In this document: one piece after another, positions 50,303-59,285 of the stretch
Layout of the letters: each line of letters starts with the position of its first letter
Position numbering within the stretch: the first letter of the stretch is position 1
DNA from: Arthrobacter sp. StoSoilA2
GTDB taxonomy: Bacteria > Actinomycetota > Actinomycetes > Actinomycetales > Micrococcaceae
Assembly: GCF_019977195.1 (NCBI RefSeq)
Contig: NZ_AP024643.1
Span: 4,588,001 to 4,652,000 of the forward strand
Direction of reading: 5' to 3'
Length of the DNA stretch: 64,000 nt
Made by a program: the position numbers and the translations under genes
Notes under the pieces: generated by a model
Databases searched by the model: none
The model's input: the letters and a program-made list of their open reading frames with translations, nothing else
Told to the model about the DNA's origin: nothing

Positions 50303-51700
50303 CTAGCCGCGGCCGTTCCCCTTACCTTTTTCAGGCTTGGTCTCGCTCTTTCCGCCGCTCTTGGCGTCCGCGAGATCCTGGGGATCGGTGCCTGCACCAT
50401 CTTCGGCAGGCACGATCGCTTGAACGGCGGGCGCCGGAACGGGCTGCTGATCCTGCACATCCACCACCTCGACTGCAGGCGCCACCGCGGGCGCCGTTTC
50501 CAGGGGAGTCGCCGGCCCGCTGGGTTGGGACTCAATGACGGAGACACCGGGATCGGTCTGCCGCGTCGGTTCGGCTGAAGGTGCCGATGAAAAGACGCCA
50601 TTGAAGACCAACGCCACAGCGACCGGAACGGCGAGGGCAGCCGCAACCAGCCCGGCGAGCACCTTGGACTTCTTGCCAAAAGCCCTTGGACCCGCAGCGG
50701 AAGCGCGCCTTCCCCCGGCTGAAGGAGCGGGCCCGGGGCTTGAGGTAACCACCTGCGGCGGCCGCGACGGCAAAGCCGGCTTCGCTGGAATGGCAGGCGC
50801 CGCTGGAACTACCGGCAGGGTTGCCGTTGCCACAGGCGGCAGCTTTCGACGTCGGCCGGCCAGGACTTCTTCAACGTCGCCCGCCGTAGGGCGTCGTCCG
50901 GGATCCATGTCGGTCATTGCCTGAAGGAGTCCGCGCAGTCCATTGGGTAGGTCTTCCGGGATCTCAGGTGCCCGGTGAAGGCGTGCCGAGGCCGTCTCTA
51001 CCGGCGTTCCAGGGTATTCGGTCTTGCCAGTGAGGCACTCCAGGAGGACCAAGCCCAAAGAGTAGATGTCGCTGGCAGGCGTCAGGTGCAACCCTTGTGC
51101 CTGCTCCGGGCTGAGGTATTGGGCGGTGCCGACGGTGAAGCCCGTTGCGGTGAGGCGGTTATCGTCCATGACCAGGGCGACTCCGAAATCTGCCAGCTTC
51201 ACAGATTCGGCTCCATCTGTCCCCTCGGAGACGACGATATTCGCCGGCTTGATGTCGCGGTGAATGACGCCCTGGGCATGCACCTGGGCAAGGGCGCCAG
51301 CCAGTCGCACGCCGATGCGGGTTGTTTCGGCATGCGTCAGAGGCCCATCGGACAATACGGCTTTCAGGTCACGACCCTCTACGAGTTCCATGACCAGGTA
51401 GGCGCGTTCTTCCTCATTGCGGGTATCCACGCCCGCATCGAAGGCTGCCACCAAGCCTGGATGGTCAAAGGCGGCCAGCAGCCGCATCTCGGTTTCCTGG
51501 CGGGCCCTGAATGAGTCGTCGCCGGAGCCAGGAAGGAAGATCTTGATTGCCACGTCCCGGCCAAGGAGCAAATCCGTGGCCCGGTACACCGTGGACATGG
51601 CTCCCCGGCCCAAAACAGGTCCCAGCAGATAGCGGCCATCAATAGCAGTCGCACTGGAATCGGTCACGTGGAACTCCACGGCCTCGTCTTTGTTGCCCAC
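50303..51700 (-). CDS. Serine/threonine protein kinase with a transmembrane helix
   Basis: 465 residues from a GTG at 51700. The kinase domain (about 20-285) has the P-loop GRGAMSTVY (31-39), VAIKIF (Lys53), HRDIKPAN (Asp149) and LADFGVAL (DFG 171-173). A Pro/Ala-rich juxtamembrane stretch is followed by one membrane helix near 345-368 (VLAGLVAAALAVPVAVALVFNGVF) and an extracytoplasmic Pro/Ala tail rather than PASTA repeats. It resembles PknB-type eukaryotic-like kinases of actinobacteria. Convergent with the histidine kinase gene. Confidence 0.93.
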   Translation of the reverse strand: MGNKDEAVEFHVTDSSATAIDGRYLLGPVLGRGAMSTVYRATDLLLGRDVAIKIFLPGSGDDSFRARQETEMRLLAAFDHPGLVAAFDAGVDTRNEEERAYLVMELVEGRDLKAVLSDGPLTHAETTRIGVRLAGALAQVHAQGVIHRDIKPANIVVSEGTDGAESVKLADFGVALVMDDNRLTATGFTVGTAQYLSPEQAQGLHLTPASDIYSLGLVLLECLTGKTEYPGTPVETASARLHRAPEIPEDLPNGLRGLLQAMTDMDPGRRPTAGDVEEVLAGRRRKLPPVATATLPVVPAAPAIPAKPALPSRPPQVVTSSPGPAPSAGGRRASAAGPRAFGKKSKVLAGLVAAALAVPVAVALVFNGVFSSAPSAEPTRQTDPGVSVIESQPSGPATPLETAPAVAPAVEVVDVQDQQPVPAPAVQAIVPAEDGAGTDPQDLADAKSGGKSETKPEKGKGNGRG

Positions 51701-51907
51701 GAATTGTCACGCCCTTCAGGCCCACCTGCGTGCATCGGACCCTAACAGTGTCCGCTGCTACCAGGCAACGCCGCCGATCAAACTTTCACGAGAGCCGCGC
51801 GGCCGCCCTGTTCGGCGAAACCGCTACGGCTTGAGCAGTCCTGCGTCAAACAGCATCATCCGGAATTCACCAGATAAGTCATCAGGATACTTAGTATTGA
51901 CCCGGAA

Positions 51908-51940
51908 GGGAAACGCGACCTCCCGCCGTCGGACGTTTTC
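51908..51940. repeat. Partial copy of the dispersed hairpin family
   Basis: GACCTCCCGCCGTCGGACGTTTT matches the right half of the hairpin family, but the left arm is reduced to AAACG. It lies upstream of the phosphatase gene and cannot form the full stem. Confidence 0.55.
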
Positions 51941-51985
51941 CTTACGTGACGGACGAAACTGCGGCCCGGACGGCTGGAAGGCACA

Positions 51986-52579
51986 ATGGAAGGCATGACC
52001 CTTACTACCTTCGCCCTCCTCCGCCATGGCCAGACCGACTGGAACGCGGAGCGCCGGTTGCAGGGGGCCACCGACATTCCACTGAACGACGTCGGCCGCG
52101 AACAGGCGCGTGAAGCCGTTGCCACTTTGTCCAATTACCAGTGGGACGCGATCGTTTCCTCGCCCTTGAGCCGTGCCGCAGAAACCGCTGATCTGATCGC
52201 CGAGGGCCTGGGCCTTACTGTCGCCCGGCGGGTTCCGGAGCTTATTGAGCGAAGCTTCGGACCGGCCGAAGGTCTCCAGGCTGGCCCGGAACTCGAAGCA
52301 CTCCGCATCCCTGGCGGTTTCCGAGGCGGCGAGAGCGATGACGATGCAGCCAGCCGTGGCATTGACGCCCTGGAACAGCTGGCACAGGAATTTTCAGGAC
52401 AGCGCGTCCTGGTGGTAACCCACGGCACCCTGATCCGGCTGACGCTTAGCCGGGCGATTGGACGCGCGCTTGATAGCGTCCACAATGCCGTGCTGAACCT
52501 CGCCCATCACCATGCCTCGGATGGCTGGAAGCTGGAGTACTTCAACGGCGAGCTGCTGACGGCTGACGTGGACAGCTGA
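51986..52579 (+). CDS. Histidine phosphatase family protein
   Basis: 197 residues with FALLRHGQTDWNAERRLQGATDIPLNDVGREQAREA, the phospho-accepting His in RHG, and the second catalytic His in RVLVVTHGTLIRLTLS. The ERSFGPAEGL segment carries the acid. It is closer to GpmB/CobC-like phosphatases than the copy at 12600. Start ATG at 51986 has GGAAGG upstream; a second ATG at 51995 is possible. Confidence 0.92.
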   Translation: MEGMTLTTFALLRHGQTDWNAERRLQGATDIPLNDVGREQAREAVATLSNYQWDAIVSSPLSRAAETADLIAEGLGLTVARRVPELIERSFGPAEGLQAGPELEALRIPGGFRGGESDDDAASRGIDALEQLAQEFSGQRVLVVTHGTLIRLTLSRAIGRALDSVHNAVLNLAHHHASDGWKLEYFNGELLTADVDS

Positions 52580-52688
52580 CACAACCGCGAAATTCAGCGA
52601 ATCTTATTGACATTGCGCATGCCAGTTTCTGTATGCTCAAGAGGGTCAAGCAGTTGGCGCCATTCGCTCCGGTTCCCTGGAGGTCAGC

Positions 52689-52931
52689 TTGGCTCTCACA
52701 CTTGTTGGCTCCCGACTCGTGACCACTGAAGCCTGCCGGGCCAACGCAATCACGCTGACGGCAAGGGTGACTCTCGCTACCGACGGCTGGTTTGAACTTC
52801 GCGTCATTCAAATACCGGGGCTGGTGCTCCACGTTTCCCGGCTGGAAGAGGCGGCACAAACTGTGCTCGACGCCGCAACTGCCTCAAGCGGCCGGAAGCC
52901 GGAAGAGTTCGACGTCCAGTTCCAATGCTGA
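52689..52931 (+). CDS. Small HicB-like/alpha-beta protein, orphan
   Basis: 80 residues from a TTG at 52689 with GGAGG 5 bp upstream. DGWFELRVIQIPGLVLHVSRLEEAAQTVLDAATASSGRKPEEFDVQF follows the strand-strand-helix-strand pattern of HicB-type antitoxins (partial RNase H fold), where WxVxxPxLxGxxxxxxxLxEA is usual. No DNA-binding segment and no HicA gene is near, so a toxin-antitoxin role is not supported. Function unknown. Confidence 0.6.
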   Translation: MALTLVGSRLVTTEACRANAITLTARVTLATDGWFELRVIQIPGLVLHVSRLEEAAQTVLDAATASSGRKPEEFDVQFQC

Positions 52932-52951
52932 GCAAGCCGGCCCGGGTTGGG

Positions 52952-53236
52952 TCAACGGGCCTCAAGCCGGCTTCGCAGTTGCTGTACGAAGTCGGGATAG
53001 GCCGCGGCAATCTCTTCCAGATCCACCGTTTGGGGAAAGTCGATCACGGGTTGGTGCCCGGCCAGAAAGTTGGCCGTCTCTTCAGTGATGATCTGCCCAT
53101 CCTGGCCGTCCAGCCCGGCCTCGGCGAGGAACTCAGGGGTGATCCGGAAGACGGATTCCGCGGTCTGCCCTTCGGATTCCCAGCGCACCAAGTATTCATC
53201 CTGATTTACGAGTTCCACATCGAATGACTTCTCCAT
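52952..53236 (-). CDS. Small hypothetical acidic protein
   Basis: 94 residues starting MEKSFDVELVNQDEYLVRWESEGQTAESVFRITPEFLAEAG. Acidic, no membrane segment or known motif. Codon bias and start context look right; it is convergent with the HicB-like gene (20 bp apart). Function unknown. Confidence 0.65.
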   Translation of the reverse strand: MEKSFDVELVNQDEYLVRWESEGQTAESVFRITPEFLAEAGLDGQDGQIITEETANFLAGHQPVIDFPQTVDLEEIAAAYPDFVQQLRSRLEAR

Positions 53237-53293
53237 GGCAGCAGCCTACGTCGTGTTCAGCCGTGACCGCTGGTTGTTCACTAGGATGACTGC

Positions 53294-53905
53294 ATGGCAG
53301 CCATCGAATCTGTAATTATCGAGGTCGCTCCCACCACGCAGCAGGTGGAGGCCTTCTACGCTGACGTTTTCAGCATGGGCGGCAGGGTTCAGGTGCGTCC
53401 ATCCGAGGCGCCGACCACGGGCTTTCGTGGATTTACGATGTCGCTTGTGCTCTCCCAGCCAGCCAGCGTAAACAGCCTTATGGACAACGCCCGCGACGCC
53501 GGCGCGATGGTCATCAAGCCGGCCGCCAAATCGCTGTGGGGGTACGGCGGAGTCCTCCAGGCTCCGGACGGCACCATCTGGACAGTCGCCTCCTCGTCCA
53601 AGAAGGACAGCGGTCCGGCCAATATGAACATTGATGCGATGGTGCTCCAACTCGGAGTCGCGGATGTGGCTGCCAGCAAGCAGTTCTATCTCGAGCGGGG
53701 CCTCACCTTGGCCAAGAGTTTCGGAAACCGGTACGTCGAGTTTGATACCGGCACCATCAAGCTGACGCTCAATAAACGCAGCGCGCTTGCTAAGACCGCC
53801 GGGGTATCACTTGACGGCACCGGGTCACATCGCCTCCTCATCAGCGGCGATGCAGGCACCTTCACCGACCCGGACGGCTTCACCTGGGAATCACCGCTGG
53901 ACTGA
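53294..53905 (+). CDS. Glyoxalase/VOC-like protein with two half-domains
   Basis: 203 residues with two betaalphabetabetabeta units of the vicinal-oxygen-chelate fold: IESVIIEVAPTTQQVEAFYADVFSMG, then IDAMVLQLGVADVAASKQFYLERGLTLAK and FTDPDGFTWE. The metal ligand positions are degenerate (no clear His/Glu at the first strand), so it may bind rather than transform a ligand. A hairpin terminator follows. Confidence 0.85.
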   Translation: MAAIESVIIEVAPTTQQVEAFYADVFSMGGRVQVRPSEAPTTGFRGFTMSLVLSQPASVNSLMDNARDAGAMVIKPAAKSLWGYGGVLQAPDGTIWTVASSSKKDSGPANMNIDAMVLQLGVADVAASKQFYLERGLTLAKSFGNRYVEFDTGTIKLTLNKRSALAKTAGVSLDGTGSHRLLISGDAGTFTDPDGFTWESPLD

Positions 53906-53930
53906 GGATACGAGCTTTTTCGCCCGGATT

Positions 53931-53984
53931 GCAGGCAAGAAAACGCACGACGGCGACCACCCGTCGTCGTGCGTTTTTGCCTGC
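53931..53984. terminator. Long hairpin of the dispersed terminator family
   Basis: Outer arms GCAGGCAA/TTGCCTGC and inner AAAACGCACGACG/CGTCGTGCGTTTTT form a long stem with a GCGACCACC-type loop. It lies between convergent glyoxalase and DUF6458 genes. Confidence 0.85.
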
Positions 53985-53995
53985 CTTGGAAGGAG

Positions 53996-54238
53996 CTAAA
54001 CCTCGGGTCGCGGACGCCTGTCGATGATGGTTTCGGGAGCATCGCGACGCTCCACGATATGGTCCGTACGCCGGGTGCGGCTTGCCATGATGATGGAAAT
54101 GATCAGGCCCAATACGCCTACAGCCATCAGGATGTAGCCGATCAGGACCTGGTCCACGAAGGGGATGAGTCCGGGGGCAAGCGCAAAGGCCAGAATCGCT
54201 CCAATGGCGATCAGTGCTATGGAAGAACCTATTCTCAT
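53996..54238 (-). CDS. DUF6458 family small membrane protein
   Basis: 80 residues with two hydrophobic segments (IGSSIALIAIGAILAFAL and LIGYILMAVGVLGLIISIIMA) and an Arg-rich tail. The pattern MRIGSSIALIAIGAILAFAL matches DUF6458, common in actinobacteria. A site AAGCATACTT lies about 65 bp upstream, like one before the PRC-barrel gene at 60304. Confidence 0.85.
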   Translation of the reverse strand: MRIGSSIALIAIGAILAFALAPGLIPFVDQVLIGYILMAVGVLGLIISIIMASRTRRTDHIVERRDAPETIIDRRPRPEV

Positions 54239-54384
54239 GTCGTGCTCCTCTCACTTCCGACCGGCCCGCGAACGGGTGATCACGGAACTGCGTCGATATC
54301 GTAAGCATACTTCCCAATTTGCGGCATGCGATAGATTGTGCCCGCCATTGTTCCCCTCCCGGCCGCCCCGACGTGGGCTGCGGA

Positions 54385-55290
54385 TCAGTGCCCAAAACCT
54401 GCAGCAAACCGGGCGACGGCGTCCTCCGGAGTGGGCGGCGGACCAAAAACTTCGGCTTGCCGGCTCGTGTTGGCCACATATCGGCCCGTCTCGAACCAGG
54501 CGGACATGCTGGCCATGTCGCTTATCAGCGGAACAAAGCGTTCAGTGACTTTGCCCAGGCCCTTGAGCACAGGCGTTGGGACGGCCATGATTTTGATGTC
54601 CTTGCCGTCGGGCCCGCCGTGCCTGGACAGGAGATCCACCGCCTCGGACATGCTGACGGGCCGGGTCCAGCCGATGTCGATGCGTTCGCCATCGGTTATC
54701 TCCGCATCCACGGCATCGGCAAGGTATCCCGCGAGGTCGCTGGTGAGGACGAAGGTCAGCGGGGTGTCCTTGGAACCGATCCACATGACGCGGCCTTTCG
54801 CCAGAGGGTCGCCGCCCATCCCGGCGGTCTGGTCAAAGAACGCACCCGGACGAAGCGCAACGAACGGCACGCCCAGCTGTTCGAACGTATCCTCGGCTTG
54901 TTTCTTGTGCCAAAAGTGCGGCACCTGGGGTGTCAGATCACAGGTGAGGATGCTGATGAGGACAAACCTCGGGACACCTGTTTGTTTGGCCGCCACCGCC
55001 AGGTTGCTCTGGCCAAAGGTGTCGATCGCATTTGCGTTCTTGTCGTTCCGCGTATACCCGGCAGCAGTGGAAATAACTCCGGCCGCCCCGGTCATTGCAT
55101 GGATCAACGACGCCACGTCAAGCATGTCGCCACGGACTACCTCGACACCTTTGGCTTCGAGCTTGCCGGCGTCGGATTTTGCCCGGACCAGCGCCCTGAC
55201 GCTTTTGCCGCGCTTGAGAAGTGCATCAACTACCTGACTGCCAAGGTAGCCGGTGGCACCGACCACGAGGACAGGCTTTTCTTCAGCCAT
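54385..55290 (-). CDS. NAD(P)-binding protein, NmrA-like
   Basis: 301 residues from MAEEKPVLVVGATGYLGSQ at 55290 with AAGGAG 7 bp upstream. The cofactor motif VVGATGYLGSQVVDAL is that of atypical SDRs. GVEVVRGDMLDVASLIHAMTGAAGVIS and FVLISILTCD also fit the NmrA/SDR_a5 group. No catalytic Tyr-Lys pair is seen in the usual place, as in NmrA-like redox sensors. The gene is downstream of the MDR dehydrogenase on the same strand, separated by a terminator hairpin. Confidence 0.88.
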   Translation of the reverse strand: MAEEKPVLVVGATGYLGSQVVDALLKRGKSVRALVRAKSDAGKLEAKGVEVVRGDMLDVASLIHAMTGAAGVISTAAGYTRNDKNANAIDTFGQSNLAVAAKQTGVPRFVLISILTCDLTPQVPHFWHKKQAEDTFEQLGVPFVALRPGAFFDQTAGMGGDPLAKGRVMWIGSKDTPLTFVLTSDLAGYLADAVDAEITDGERIDIGWTRPVSMSEAVDLLSRHGGPDGKDIKIMAVPTPVLKGLGKVTERFVPLISDMASMSAWFETGRYVANTSRQAEVFGPPPTPEDAVARFAAGFGH

Positions 55291-55370
55291 GATTTGCTCC
55301 TTGGACTCGCCGGGTTCGCTCCCAGGAACAGTCGTAGCATGCCTCGCGGCGCTGATTCCAGACTTCACGC

Positions 55371-55406
55371 AAACGCACGGCGGCGACCTGCCGCCGTCGT
55401 GCGTTT
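55371..55406. terminator. Hairpin of the dispersed terminator family
   Basis: AAACGCACGGCGG pairs with CCGCCGTCGTGCGTTT. It lies downstream of the MDR dehydrogenase and upstream of the NmrA-like gene, so it likely ends the former. Confidence 0.8.
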
Positions 55407-55443
55407 GACCCCTCCCCGATCAAGCCCTTTGGTGACCATCCGG

Positions 55444-56502
55444 TCAAATGGTGATGGCGATCTTCCCGCGTGTTTTGCCGGCGTCGAAGTAACGCATGGC
55501 TTCCGGAACGTGGTCAAGGGGATAGCTCAGGTCGATAGCCGGGACGATGGTTCCGGCTTGGAGGAGACCGGCGAGGTGCTCAAGGTCTTCCGAACGCTCA
55601 GTACCAACGATCATGGTCAGCTTTTGGCTGATGAAGGGGGACAGTGCCAGTGCGCGGAACTGCCTGTCCATGCCACCCGTTAGCGGCCCACCTTCTTCAC
55701 CTCCAGTAAGAACCGCCGTCCCGCTGTGGGTGAGCGCCCGGCGAAGACGCTTCAGGTTGGGGTTTCCGGCGAGATCGATGATGACGTCATAGTGCTCAGA
55801 GCCGTCCGCGAAATCCTGTTTGATGTAATCGATGACGTGGTCGGCGCCGAGGGACAACACGTGGTCCGCCTTGCCGCCGCTGCAGACCGCGGTAACTTCA
55901 GCTCCTGCGGCTTTGGCAAGTTGCACTGCGTAGCCGCCAACCCCGCCAGAGGCGCCAGTGATCAGCACTTTGAGCCCCTTCGAGGTTTGCCCTGCCGGCG
56001 TCCCGACATCCATCCCACCTGCACGTAGAGCCTGAAGCGCGGTGCAGGCTGAAACGGGAACCACTGCGGCTTGCTCGAAGCTGATGTTTGCCGGTTTGAG
56101 GGCGAGGTGGCCTTCCCCCGCAACGGCATACTCAGCGAAGGAGCCCTTCCCCACACCGAAAACGTGATCCCCGACCGCGAAACGGGTTACGCCAGGCCCC
56201 ACGGCTTCAATGATCCCGGCGAGGTCGAGCCCGGGCACGGGATTCTTGGGGCGCCGGAACCCAAAGGCCAGGCGCAGGGCGTAAGGCTTCCCTGTCATGA
56301 TGTGCCAGGTCCCGCGGTCCAGCCCTGCAGTGTGGACCCGGACCAGCACCTCATCGTCCGCTATCTCCGGCTTGGGGATCCGGGCCAAGCGAAGGACGTC
56401 GGCGGAGCCGTAGGCATCCTGGACGACCGCCCGCATGGTGACTTCCGGGGTGGGCGCCACATCGGACGCAGACGATTCCTTGGCTTGCTGACCAGTGGTC
56501 AT
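55444..56502 (-). CDS. NAD(P)-dependent medium-chain dehydrogenase/quinone oxidoreductase
   Basis: 352 residues, MDR superfamily without the catalytic zinc. VLVRVHTAGLDRGTWHIMTGKPY, PGLDLAGIIEAVG, FAVGDHVFGVGKGSFAEYAV and the cofactor motif LITGASGGVGGYAVQLAKA are typical of quinone oxidoreductases and zinc-free alcohol dehydrogenases. AAAGGAAC lies before the ATG. It is divergent from the TetR gene, which likely controls it through the repeats at 56534-56573. Confidence 0.92.
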   Translation of the reverse strand: MTTGQQAKESSASDVAPTPEVTMRAVVQDAYGSADVLRLARIPKPEIADDEVLVRVHTAGLDRGTWHIMTGKPYALRLAFGFRRPKNPVPGLDLAGIIEAVGPGVTRFAVGDHVFGVGKGSFAEYAVAGEGHLALKPANISFEQAAVVPVSACTALQALRAGGMDVGTPAGQTSKGLKVLITGASGGVGGYAVQLAKAAGAEVTAVCSGGKADHVLSLGADHVIDYIKQDFADGSEHYDVIIDLAGNPNLKRLRRALTHSGTAVLTGGEEGGPLTGGMDRQFRALALSPFISQKLTMIVGTERSEDLEHLAGLLQAGTIVPAIDLSYPLDHVPEAMRYFDAGKTRGKIAITI

Positions 56503-56533
56503 GGCCGTTCCTTTCAGGAGTTCAGCTATTTTT

Positions 56534-56573
56534 CGTACGCTGTACTAAAGACGCTACCGTACAATGTACTAAA
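56534..56573. promoter_or_regulatory. Two CGTAC-N3-GTACT operator copies between MDR and TetR genes
   Basis: CGTACGCTGTACTAAA (56534-56549) and CGTACAATGTACTAAA (56558-56573) repeat with a 24-bp period; each holds a GTAC-N3-GTAC palindrome. They lie between the divergent starts at 56502 and 56597, so they likely bind the TetR protein encoded next door. Confidence 0.7.
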
Positions 56574-56596
56574 ACGGAACACCCAAAGGAGATCCA

Positions 56597-57274
56597 GTGT
56601 CCGCCGTACGCCCTGAGCGCCTTCCCCTTAGCCGCGAAAGGGTCCTCACATGCGCTGTGGAACTCGCGGACGAGTCGGGCATATCGTCGCTGACCATCCG
56701 CTCCCTGGCGCAAAGCATGGGCACCAAGCCGATGTCCCTCTACTACTACGTGGCGAACAAGGACGAAATCCTGGACGGCATCGTGGACATGGTTTTCAGT
56801 GAAGTTCCGTTGCCCTCGCCTTCCGGTAACTGGCGGGAGGAAATGCACGATCGGGCACACGCGATGCGGGCAGCCCTCACCCGGCATCCATGGGCGGTTG
56901 GATTGCTGGAAAGCCGCTCCGCCCCTGGGCCCGCAACGCTCCGACACCATGAGGCGACGCTAGCCACCTTGCGGGCAGCAGGATTTTCGGTCCAACTGAC
57001 GGCCCACGCATACGCGGCGCTGGACAGTTACATCTACGGTTTCGCCCTACAGGAGGCAGCGTTGCCCTTTGAAGGTAGGGATACCGCAGCCGAAATCACC
57101 ACCCCCATCATGGAGCGGTTCTCAACCGGGGAGTACCCGCGCATGGTGGAGATCGCCGTCGAGCATGTCCTCAAACCCGGCTACGACTTCGGCGACGAAT
57201 TCGACTTCGGATTGAACCTGATTCTTGACGGCCTGGACCGGCTGATGGACGATGCCGGCGCAGCAGCCGAATAA
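56597..57274 (+). CDS. TetR family transcriptional regulator
   Basis: 225 residues from a GTG at 56597 with AAAGGAG upstream. N-terminal HTH: RERVLTCAVELADESGISSLTIRSLAQSMGTKPMSLYYYVANKDEILDGIVDMVF. The C-terminal part is TetR_C type (TetR_C_1 of tetracycline-like regulators, with HPWAVGLLESRSAPGPATLRHHEATLATLR). It probably represses the divergent MDR dehydrogenase gene and itself. Confidence 0.93.
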   Translation: MSAVRPERLPLSRERVLTCAVELADESGISSLTIRSLAQSMGTKPMSLYYYVANKDEILDGIVDMVFSEVPLPSPSGNWREEMHDRAHAMRAALTRHPWAVGLLESRSAPGPATLRHHEATLATLRAAGFSVQLTAHAYAALDSYIYGFALQEAALPFEGRDTAAEITTPIMERFSTGEYPRMVEIAVEHVLKPGYDFGDEFDFGLNLILDGLDRLMDDAGAAAE

Positions 57275-57357
57275 CCGCCGCATCCGTTGAGGTGCGTGAG
57301 GCAAAAGGGTACGGTCAGGGCATACTCGACGCCGTCTGATTTTAAGGATCTGATGCC

Positions 57358-59274
57358 ATGGCCAGAATTGAGGACTATGCGATCATCGGGGACTTGAATA
57401 CAGCCGCCCTGGTGGCACGCGACGGATCCATCGACTGGATGTGCCTGCCCCGCTTCGACTCCCCCGCCTGCTTCGCCGCCTTGCTGCATACCCCTGAAGC
57501 TGGCCGATGGCTCCTCGCGCCCACAGAGGCAGGGGCGCGGAACGACGGAAACTGTACGCGGCGGCGCTACCGTCCGGACACCCTGATCCTGGAAACGGAA
57601 TGGGAAGTGGACGGCGGTGCGGTCCGTGTCACCGACTTCATGCCCGTCCGCGATGACGCTGTAGACCTCGTGCGGATCGTGGAAGGCCTGTCTGGCGAGG
57701 TAGCCATGCGTGGGGAGCTTATCCTCCGTTTCGACTACGGTCGCGTGGTGCCGTGGGTGCGCCACAACAAGCACGGAATCAGCGCCGTGGCGGGGCCCGA
57801 TTCCGCCTACCTCACGACGCCCGCTCCACTCAAAGGCGTGGACAGGCGCACGATCAGTGAGTTCACAGTCCGCGCCGGGGAACGTATCCCCTTCGTGCTT
57901 CGCTGGGCACCAAGCCATGAACCGGAGCCCCGGCGAATCGATGCAGCCAAAGCATTTCACGCTACAGAATCCTTCTGGCGCGAGTGGATTGACCAAAGCG
58001 AGATGGAGGGCAAGTACAAGGAACCGGTGGAGCGATCCCTCATCACCCTCAAAGCCCTGACGTATGCCCCAACGGGAGGCATCGTTGCGGCTGCTACAAC
58101 GTCCCTTCCCGAGCAACTGGGCGGTTCCCGCAATTGGGACTACCGCTACTGCTGGCTGCGCGATGCAACACTGACCCTGCAGTCTTTGCTTGCCGCCGGA
58201 TATACGGAAGAAGCAGCAGCCTGGCGGGAATGGCTGCTCCGCGCTGTCGCGGGTGATCCGTCAGAGCTGCAGATCGTCTACGGCCTGGACGGCGCCCGCA
58301 GACTGCCGGAGGCTGAGATCCCGTGGCTTTCGGGCTACGAAAATTCCCAGCCAGTCCGAACCGGGAACGCCGCGGCCCCCCAGCTGCAATTGGACGTTTG
58401 GGGCGAGGTCTTGGATGGGCTCTCGCTGACCAGGGCAGCTTCCCCGCCGGGCACCGTGGACACGTCGTGGGACATTCAAGTGGCGTTGATGGAGTACCTG
58501 GAAGGGGCTTGGGACCAACCGGACAACGGGCTGTGGGAGATGCGCGGCCCCCGCAGGCATTTCACCCATTCCAAAGTCATGGCATGGGTAGCTGCTGATC
58601 GCATGGTCAAGGCCGTAAAAACCTCAGGATTACCCGGCCCCGGAGACCGTTGGGCGGCGCTGCGCACTCAGATCCATTCAGAGGTAATGACGAAAGGATT
58701 CGATGAAGGGCTCAACAGCTTTGTGCAGTCCTACGGAAGCAAGGAACTGGACGCCAGCCTGCTCTTGATCCCCCGCCTTGGCTTCCTGGGGCACCGCCAC
58801 CCCCGCGTTGCGGGAACGGTGAAAGCCATTCAGGAAGGCCTCACCGAAGATGGACTGGTGCTGCGCTACCGAACCGAGTCCGGCCACGACGGCCTTCCCG
58901 GCGACGAGGGAGTGTTCCTTGCATGCTCGTTCTGGCTGGTGGATGTGCTACTGGGCCTTGGCCATGCCGGCCAGGCAACCGCATTGTTCGAGAGGCTGTT
59001 GACGCTCCGAAACGATGTTGGGCTGCTGAGCGAGGAATGGGATCCCAGAACCGAGCGGCAACTCGGAAACACGCCACAAGCGTTCAGCCACTTTCCACTG
59101 ATCCACTGCGCCCTGCAACTCCATCACGGCGAAGCCCACGGCAGTGACACGCCGCTGCGTAGGCCGAAACACCCGGAGCAAGGTACCGACCAGCTCCCGC
59201 AACAGGCCATCTCCGAAAGCGGCCCGGGCACCGACCATCCGGCACCAAAAAAGCGCCCCGAAACCAGCCGCTGA
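57358..59274 (+). CDS. Glycoside hydrolase family 15 protein (trehalase/glucoamylase-like)
   Basis: 638 residues. N-terminal beta-sandwich IEDYAIIGDLNTAALVARDGSIDWMCLPRFDSPACFAALL, then the (alpha/alpha)6 barrel with GGSRNWDYRYCWLRDATLTLQSLL, VDVWGE-like QLDVWGEVLDGL (general acid region), and LLSEEWDP (Glu base region). No signal peptide, so it is cytosolic. Actinobacterial GH15 enzymes of this layout are often trehalases that need phosphate; others are glucan hydrolases. The C-terminal 40 residues are Pro/Gln/Ser-rich. AAGGA lies before the ATG. Confidence 0.9.
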   Translation: MARIEDYAIIGDLNTAALVARDGSIDWMCLPRFDSPACFAALLHTPEAGRWLLAPTEAGARNDGNCTRRRYRPDTLILETEWEVDGGAVRVTDFMPVRDDAVDLVRIVEGLSGEVAMRGELILRFDYGRVVPWVRHNKHGISAVAGPDSAYLTTPAPLKGVDRRTISEFTVRAGERIPFVLRWAPSHEPEPRRIDAAKAFHATESFWREWIDQSEMEGKYKEPVERSLITLKALTYAPTGGIVAAATTSLPEQLGGSRNWDYRYCWLRDATLTLQSLLAAGYTEEAAAWREWLLRAVAGDPSELQIVYGLDGARRLPEAEIPWLSGYENSQPVRTGNAAAPQLQLDVWGEVLDGLSLTRAASPPGTVDTSWDIQVALMEYLEGAWDQPDNGLWEMRGPRRHFTHSKVMAWVAADRMVKAVKTSGLPGPGDRWAALRTQIHSEVMTKGFDEGLNSFVQSYGSKELDASLLLIPRLGFLGHRHPRVAGTVKAIQEGLTEDGLVLRYRTESGHDGLPGDEGVFLACSFWLVDVLLGLGHAGQATALFERLLTLRNDVGLLSEEWDPRTERQLGNTPQAFSHFPLIHCALQLHHGEAHGSDTPLRRPKHPEQGTDQLPQQAISESGPGTDHPAPKKRPETSR

Positions 59275-59285
59275 AAACGCTGCAG

